A stretch of 64,000 bases of DNA from Marsupella aquatica (lineage: Eukaryota; Marchantiophyta), in NCBI GenBank assembly GCA_973895155.1, contig OZ316894.1, forward strand, positions 12,276,001-12,340,000, written 5' to 3'. This document shows, piece after piece, positions 61,681-64,000 of the stretch. The notes under the pieces were generated by a model. It was not told the DNA's origin. It searched no databases and saw only the letters and a program-made list of their open reading frames with translations. A program made the translations under genes and the position numbers. The first letter of the stretch is position 1. Each line of letters begins with the position of its first letter.

Positions 61681-64000
61681 CTAGTGCTGCAAATGTAAAA
61701 TTTGCAAAGTAGCACGGTGCCTTGAGTAACTCTCCGAATGAATCACTTTGGTAAAAGCATCAACCGGGTTGAGCTTTCCATCAATCTTGACTAGCTCAAA
61801 CATTTTATCAGACACTGCTTGCCTAATAAAATGGTACCTGATGTCAATGTGCTTCACCCTGCTATCCATCACCTGGTTAATAGCTAGGTGAAGCGCACTC
61901 TGGCTGTCACAATGAAGAGTCATTTTTCCATGCTCCAATCCCATCTCAGTGACCAGCTTATCCAACCAAATTGCTTCCTTTGCTGCTTCTGCTGCTGCAA
62001 CATATTCTGCTTCTGTAGTAGACTGAGATACACACTTCTGCAAGGTAGATCTCCAACTTATGCATCCTCTTCCAAGAGTAAACACATACCCAGTCGTTGA
62101 CCTCCTTGTTTCCAGACAGCCTCCGTAGTCAAAATCTACATAGCCAACCAAAGATTTGGCTTTGTTTGATCTACTATCAAACAACAAACCATAGTTTATT
62201 GTGCCCTTAAGATACCTGAGAATCCATTTCACAGCCTCCCAATGTACCTTCCCTAGATTTGACATGAATCTACTCACTTTGCCCCCGACTTTGCCCATTG
62301 CTAGGGCTAGATCAGGCCTGGTATATGTCATCAAATACATTAGACTACCCATTGTCTTCTCATAAAGGAACCTTAGTCATCAAGCCTCTCTCCACTCGAT
62401 CCGTGAGGCAGGAAGCCAATGATAACTTGAAATGTGGAGCCAAACGAATACTTACTGGCTTACAATTTTTCATGTTAAATCTTGCAAGTACCTTTTTAGC
62501 ATACTTGCCTTGATTCAGCCACAATTGTCCAGTTTCAAAGTTCCTAGTAATCTCCATACCTAAGATCCTTTTGGCTTTCCCAAGATCCTTCATTCGGAAT
62601 TCAGAACTCAGTTTTGCTTTGAGTTTGTCAACCTCAGATTGATCCTTAGCCGCAATCAACATGTCATCCACGTAGAGCACCACAATAAGTAAACCAAACA
62701 CACTATTCTTGACTGATTTTGTATACACACAAGGGTCATATACCATTCTAGTAAATCCTTGTGCAAGCATGAAATCATCAAACCGCTTGTTCCACTGTCG
62801 AGGAGCTTACTTCAATCCATATAGGGACTTAAGCAACCTGCAAACTAAACTCTCTTGGCCCTTCTTCACAAAGCCCAGTGGTTGCCTCATGAAAATTTAT
62901 TCCTCCAAGGTGCCATAGAGAAAAGCAGTAACAACATCCATTTGATCTAACACCAGATCAAAAGACACAACAAGTTGACACAAAATTCGTATCGTGGAAT
63001 ACTTGGCAACTGGAGAGAAGACCTCATTGTAATCCACTCCCTTCTCTTGAGTGAATCCCTTGGCAACAAGTCTTGCCTTGTATATCTTGTCTCCTCCATC
63101 TGAAGAGTTATCCTTCAGCTTGTAAATCCACTTGCTATCCACTACTTGTTGATCACTTGGCAGCTGCACCAGCTCCCATGTTCTGTTGTCACTTAAAGAT
63201 TGCAACTCCCTCTGCATCGCTGCATTCCATTTATCTTTCTCGTCTGAAATGCACGCCTCATGATAAGAAGAAGGTTCTCCTTCTTCCAAGATCAGTGCTC
63301 TATCATCATCATCATCAGGTGCAATGTCAACATCATCTAACCTTGATGAATCTGTACATTGTCCATACCTTGTAGGAGCTCGAGTAGTACGTCTCAATTT
63401 TCTAGCTGATGATTCTGGTTGATCTTGTTTTGTTGGTTGAATTTGAGGTATTCCAACAACAGCCTGCTCCTCTTGTTCCATTACCGGAACCAGCTCCATT
63501 CTCGGAGCACCTCCTTCATTTATGTCATGAAAACTCTCATGACCAATCTCCCCCACAACATGGTCCAAGATAGGAGATTTACCTTTGTCAGTACGGGAAG
63601 CCTAAGCATTCTCCCCCTCTTTTGATGATCTGGATTCATTAAAGGATACATCTCTACTGACAAGCAACGTACAAGCTTCTGGATCCCATAGCCTATAACC
63701 TTTCACACCTGGTTGATAACCAAGAAAAAGACACTTTTTGGAAGTAGAATCTAGTTTAGATTGATTATGCTTAGATGTGAGAGCATATGCATCACTTCCA
63801 AAGACTCTCAAAACTTGATAGTCTGCGTGCCGTCGATACCTCATTTCAAACGGCGTCTTGAAATTGATTGTACTTGAAGGAGAAAGATTTACCAAATAAG
63901 TGGTCGTATTTACAACTTCAGCCCAAAATTCATTCGGTAAACCTGATTGGCTCAACATACTCCTCGATCGCTCCAATAGTGTTCGGTTCAGCCACTCACA
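61681..64000 (-). pseudogene. Copia polyprotein pseudogene (integrase end, RT, RNase H)
   Basis: The integrase C-terminal part shows LERSRSMLSQSGLPNEFWAE and the GYRLWDPEACTLLVSRDVSF block. RT has the conserved KDKWNAAMQRELQSLSDNRTW, KARLVAKGFTQEKGVDY and the active-site segment VLYVDDMLIA. RNase H has YTRPDLALAMG, KGTINYGL, GYVDFDYGG and STTEAEYVAAAEAAKEAIWL. The reading frame is broken by TAG at 63604-63602, TAA at 62899-62897, TAA at 62809-62807 (CAA expected in GLKQAPRQW) and a one-base insertion near 62,355-62,365 before MGSLMYL. The catalytic YVDD is intact. These changes are point-like decay, not large deletions. Confidence 0.93.

Larger units (their letters stand above)
61153..64000 (-). 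mobile_element. Ty1/copia LTR retrotransposon, 3' portion, runs off the window
   Basis: Minus-strand element. From the window edge inward it has the end of integrase, the reverse transcriptase, RNase H, a short untranslated stretch, a polypurine tract and the 3' LTR. The gag, protease and 5' LTR would lie beyond 64,000. Several stops and a frameshift show it is inactive. Confidence 0.92.

Overview
This is nuclear DNA from a land plant. The evidence is that protein-coding genes are split by short GT-AG introns, one gene encodes the plastid photosystem assembly factor PAM68, other genes match plant versions of DDX24/RH13, UMP1 and a Sil1/Fes1-type exchange factor, and the intergenic DNA carries Ty1/copia and LINE retrotransposons. 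The mobile elements have CAG->TAG type stop mutations, as expected in DNA methylated at CHG sites, a plant feature. The species cannot be fixed from the sequence; a non-seed plant with a repeat-rich genome is possible, but that is a guess.

Layout. 1-9.7 kb is gene-poor, with small tandem repeats and possible SINE or promoter remnants. 9.7-12.5 kb (minus) is the proteasome assembly chaperone UMP1, rebuilt from five exons. 14.5-20.5 kb (minus) is a 12-exon DEAD-box RNA helicase of the RH13/DDX24 type (860 aa). 20.6-25.5 kb is intergenic with microsatellites, pyrimidine tracts and tandem duplications. 25.5-29.1 kb (minus) is a 10-exon RING-IBR-RING ubiquitin ligase of the RNF216/TRIAD3 type (552 aa). 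30.8-34.8 kb (minus) is a decayed but nearly full-length LINE with a restriction-like endonuclease. It is bounded by a probable 8-bp target duplication and sits inside one copy of a sequence whose uninterrupted paralogue lies at about 36.3-36.7 kb. 38.0-38.7 kb (plus) is a second, unrelated LINE reverse-transcriptase fragment. 40.4-43.5 kb (plus) is a 7-exon ER-type Hsp70 nucleotide exchange factor (423 aa). 45.4-46.5 kb is an unusual repeat-bounded element with palindromic motifs. 48.8-49.5 kb (minus) is single-exon PAM68. 51-53.2 kb holds LTR-like relics. 55.3-56.2 kb (minus) is a two-exon HIG1-domain mitochondrial protein. 61.15-64 kb (minus) is the 3' half of a decayed copia element with its 3' LTR, running off the end of the window.

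The six host genes are housekeeping genes with no obvious joint pathway. UMP1, the RBR ligase and the Hsp70 exchange factor all belong to protein quality control, but they are far apart and I see no evidence of co-regulation. All exon chains were joined by eye, checking GT/AG sites, reading-frame phase and family similarity. I did not find a convincing undescribed system. The most unusual items are the endonuclease-bearing LINE with its empty-site paralogue, the palindrome-rich element at 45.4-46.5 kb, and the UMP1 gene whose first coding exon appears to hold only the start codon.
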